Assembly: GCF_025934275.1 (NCBI RefSeq)
Contig: NZ_JAICYI010000026.1
Coordinates: 1 to 43,954, forward strand
DNA: 43,954 nucleotides
Origin: Phenylobacterium sp.
GTDB taxonomy: Bacteria; Pseudomonadota; Alphaproteobacteria; Caulobacterales; Caulobacteraceae
Direction: 5' to 3'
Shown here piece after piece: positions 42,339 through 43,954 of the stretch. Position 1 is the first letter of the stretch, and the number at the start of each line of letters is the position of its first letter. Both the position numbers and the translations under genes were made by a program. The notes below the pieces were generated by a model. It did no database searches. It saw only the letters and a list, made by a program, of their open reading frames with translations, and had not been told where the DNA came from.

Positions 42339-42850
42339 GCCCTCGAGAGCACGAAACGGGCGCGTTCCTCGACCGTGCCGATCGGGACCACCAGCGGTCG
42401 GTACCCGAGCCTTGGCAGCAGGCCCATGACGATCCCGAACACGCGCTCGGCGTGAGCGAAGTCCTGGATGCGCTCGGCGTCGGTGCTGTAGATCTCCCGC
42501 CAGGGCGGGAACACGAAGACCGTCTCGCCGTACCGACGGGTGCGGATGGCGGCTTCCAGCTCCGGCCACGGCGGCACGCCGTCGGCGCCATAACAGTCCA
42601 TCAGCCCGCGGTCGAAGAAGACGCGGCGGGTTTCCGCGGCCAGACGATCGAAGTCGGCGATGTCGCGTTGCGCGATCCGGCGGAAGAAGGCCTCTCCGCC
42701 GCGCGCCGCCGGGGCTTCGCGGATCACCGCGCGGGCGCTCTCTTCGACCACCAGCTCCCCCATGGACTCCAGGCGGCGCAGGAGCGTGGTCTTGCCTGCG
42801 CCGGGCCCGCCGCTGAGAACGAAGAAGTTCGGCTTTTCAGTGATGGCCAT
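42272..42850 (-). CDS. AAA-type P-loop ATPase/nucleotide kinase-like protein
   Basis: A 192-residue protein with Walker A GGPGAGKTTLLRRL at residues 14-27 and a probable Walker B-like FFDRGLMDCYG. DFDRLAAE and the arginine-rich VFVFPPWREIY segment suit the AAA_28 group, small NTPases of unknown function related to adenylate- and deoxynucleoside-type kinases. It has no DNA-binding or membrane part. The last 67 bases run into fpr on the other strand, and the C-terminal 20 residues are Ser/Thr-rich and probably unstructured. A repeat-like palindrome lies directly upstream. Confidence 0.8.
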   Translation of the reverse strand: MAITEKPNFFVLSGGPGAGKTTLLRRLESMGELVVEESARAVIREAPAARGGEAFFRRIAQRDIADFDRLAAETRRVFFDRGLMDCYGADGVPPWPELEAAIRTRRYGETVFVFPPWREIYSTDAERIQDFAHAERVFGIVMGLLPRLGYRPLVVPIGTVEERARFVLSRAQVSTKARSSTKSPGSAIEPST

Positions 42851-42855
42851 TCACA

Positions 42856-42890
42856 CTCCGCTCATCCCCGCGAAAGCCGGGATACCCAGC
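42856..42890 (-). repeat. Second copy of the dispersed palindromic repeat
   Basis: On the minus strand TATCCCGGCTTTCGCGGGGAT forms a short hairpin, followed by GAGCGG. It resembles the repeat in the cobA 3' end. It sits between the 3D-domain gene and the ATPase gene start at 42850. Confidence 0.6.
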
Positions 42891-42997
42891 TGAATCAGAC
42901 GTCGAGCCGCGCCCGTTCGCCGGCGGCTCGATCTTGCGAGTCCGGGACGTTGAAGTTCCGCTTCGCTTCCCGCCTCGGGGGGACCAGCGGAAGGCGG

Positions 42998-43471
42998 TCA
43001 GCCCGGCGGGCAGCCCTTGAAGTCCCCGACCTTGATCGCCGTCAGCCGCGCCAGGTTGAGCGCCTGGGCGGCGCGCGAGGCGCGCGAGCCGGTGTAGAGG
43101 TCGATCCGCTTGCCCTTGATCGCGCCGCCGGTGTCGGAGGCGTACCAGTAGCCGTCGTGGATCGAGCCGTCGGGCAGCTTCATGCCGACGGTCTCCTTGA
43201 TGAACAGGATCGACCGCTTCGGGATCAGGTTCTTGTCGACGGCCACGGTGCGCATGGCGACGACCTTGCAGCCCAGGGAATCCAGCGCCCCCACGCCCTT
43301 GGCGCCCGCGTGATAGAGCGTCGCCTTGAGATTGAACACCGGGCCGGTCGGCAACGTGCCGGTGACCACGGACATAATCAGGTCGCCGACGGGATCGGAG
43401 GACGCGGCATGCGCGTTCGAACCCAAGGCGAGAAGGGGAAGAGCGGCCAGGGCGGCGAGGCGGCGTCGCAT
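42998..43471 (-). CDS. Secreted 3D-domain protein
   Basis: A 157-residue protein with a signal peptide (MRRRLAALAALPLLALGSNAHA, cleaved after AHA) and a C-terminal 3D domain. The ASDTGGAIKGKRIDLYTG stretch carries the Asp residues of this fold, which is shared with the MltA transglycosylase active site. A single Cys pair (LGCKVVAMR and KGCPPG) may form a disulfide. It probably acts on or binds peptidoglycan in the periplasm, though the 3D domain alone does not prove lytic activity. The ATG at 43471 has GAAGGAG nine bases upstream; an earlier start at 43525 is rejected because it would precede the signal peptide. Confidence 0.88.
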   Translation of the reverse strand: MRRRLAALAALPLLALGSNAHAASSDPVGDLIMSVVTGTLPTGPVFNLKATLYHAGAKGVGALDSLGCKVVAMRTVAVDKNLIPKRSILFIKETVGMKLPDGSIHDGYWYASDTGGAIKGKRIDLYTGSRASRAAQALNLARLTAIKVGDFKGCPPG

Positions 43472-43566
43472 TGACGGCGTCTCCTTCGTCGTTGAGCTGG
43501 TGTGCCCGAAACTCGTACCCCGCAAAAATGGTTAAGGGCAACCCCGTCCCGATGCGGCAGGCTGGT

Positions 43567-43599
43567 CTGTCAGTTTTCCTAACAGATCCGGTTAGACAG
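43567..43599. promoter_or_regulatory. Nested inverted repeats between divergent 3D and GST genes
   Basis: CTGTC (43567-43571) with GACAG (43595-43599), and inside them CTAAC (43579-43583) with GTTAG (43591-43595), form a nested palindromic stretch in the 190-base gap between the two divergent genes. It could be an operator region. The arms are short, so chance is possible. Confidence 0.25.
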
Positions 43600-43661
43600 G
43601 ATCGCTTGCGTTTCCGAGCGGTTGAGCAGAATTCCTAGCTCGGCCGTAGAGGAGTCGGGCT

Positions 43662-43954
43662 TTGAGAATTTATGGGGACTCCATCTCCGGAAACTGCCTG
43701 AAGGTGAAGTGGACGGCCGATCATTTGAGGCTGCCGTACGAGTGGATCGAGACCGACGTCCAGAAGGCCGAGACGCGGACTCCGGCGTTCCTGGCGATGA
43801 ATCCGGCCGGTCAGGTTCCCACGGTCATCCTCGACGACGGGCGGCCATTGGCCCAGTCCAACGCCATCATCCTGCACCTCGCCGAAGGCTCCGAGCTGAT
43901 CCCGCAGGACGCCTATGAACGGGCCAGGATGCTCGAGTGGCTGTTCTGGGAGCA
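43662..43954 (+). CDS. Glutathione S-transferase, N-terminal part (cut by window edge)
   Basis: An open frame reaches the end of the window (97 codons). The start is a TTG at 43662 with AGAGGAG seven to eight bases upstream; no ATG or GTG with a ribosome site exists nearby. The protein has a thioredoxin-like GST fold: YGDSISGNCLKVKW, NPAGQVPTVILDDG with the cis-proline, and QSNAIILHLAEG. These are the G-site residues for glutathione. The subclass cannot be fixed without the C-terminal domain. It is divergent from the 3D-domain gene. Confidence 0.85.
   Translation, partial: MRIYGDSISGNCLKVKWTADHLRLPYEWIETDVQKAETRTPAFLAMNPAGQVPTVILDDGRPLAQSNAIILHLAEGSELIPQDAYERARMLEWLFWE

Noticed and set aside
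43527..43535. GGTTAAGGG as a CtrA half-site upstream of the 3D-domain gene
   Set aside because: Only one half-site is present, with no partner at seven bases.

Overview
The window is about 44 kb of very GC-rich (roughly 68-70 %), densely packed alphaproteobacterial DNA. Three things suggest a Caulobacterales member, most likely Phenylobacterium or a close relative: the VTFQQIQKYERG-type HTH protein, the XylB-like sugar dehydrogenase, and the DUF2849-sulfite reductase-DUF934-CysH cluster. This assignment is an inference from gene content, not from a search. It looks like ordinary chromosome: I see no phage, plasmid, insertion sequence or CRISPR. After choosing realistic starts, no gene-free stretch exceeds 300 bases; the longest gaps are 27819-28085 and 34023-34272.

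Layout. (1) 1-5310: a 5'-truncated multi-HAMP/GAF hybrid histidine kinase followed one base later by a REC-PAS-kinase-REC protein. (2) 5331-14468: a sugar island. On the minus strand are a family-1-like glycosidase and a mutarotase. On the plus strand are an SMP-30 lactonase and, after an unrelated ParA/LprI pair, an overlapping operon of IlvD/Edd dehydratase, SDR dehydrogenase, DgoK and DgoA. Together these spell an oxidative, non-phosphorylating (De Ley-Doudoroff type) route for galactose: mutarotation, oxidation to lactone, hydrolysis, dehydration, phosphorylation, aldol cleavage to pyruvate and glyceraldehyde 3-phosphate. (3) 14482-20457: a glycosidase/RmlD-like fusion divergent from galE, then a glycosyltransferase/UDP-galactopyranose mutase fusion. 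This group looks made for galactose/galactofuranose-containing surface glycan. (4) 20528-28826: an HTH regulator, two acyl-CoA synthetases, a two-TM protein, a SWIB protein, a fumarylacetoacetase-family hydrolase, a protein resembling a catalytically dead GGDEF-EAL protein, and a FabG-like SDR.

(5) 28823-34022, minus strand: a tightly overlapping five-gene operon (small two-Cys protein, acyl-CoA ligase, crotonase, class III CoA-transferase, amidohydrolase). In both the crotonase and the CoA-transferase the sequence normally found at the C-terminus comes first, so both look circularly permuted. This is the most unusual module in the window. (6) 34273-36251: a secreted GH16 glucanase with 14 RTX nonapeptides, tRNA-Lys(CUU) with a recognisable promoter, and a lone Hpt protein. 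(7) 36262-42338: a GcvA-like LysR regulator divergent from an assimilatory sulfur operon (cobA, DUF2849, sulfite reductase, DUF934, APS reductase) and a ferredoxin-NADP reductase. (8) 42272-43954: an AAA-type P-loop protein, a secreted 3D-domain protein, and the start of a glutathione S-transferase cut by the window edge.

Two copies of a short dispersed palindrome (within the cobA 3' end and near 42856) and several inverted repeats in front of genes are the main non-coding structures.
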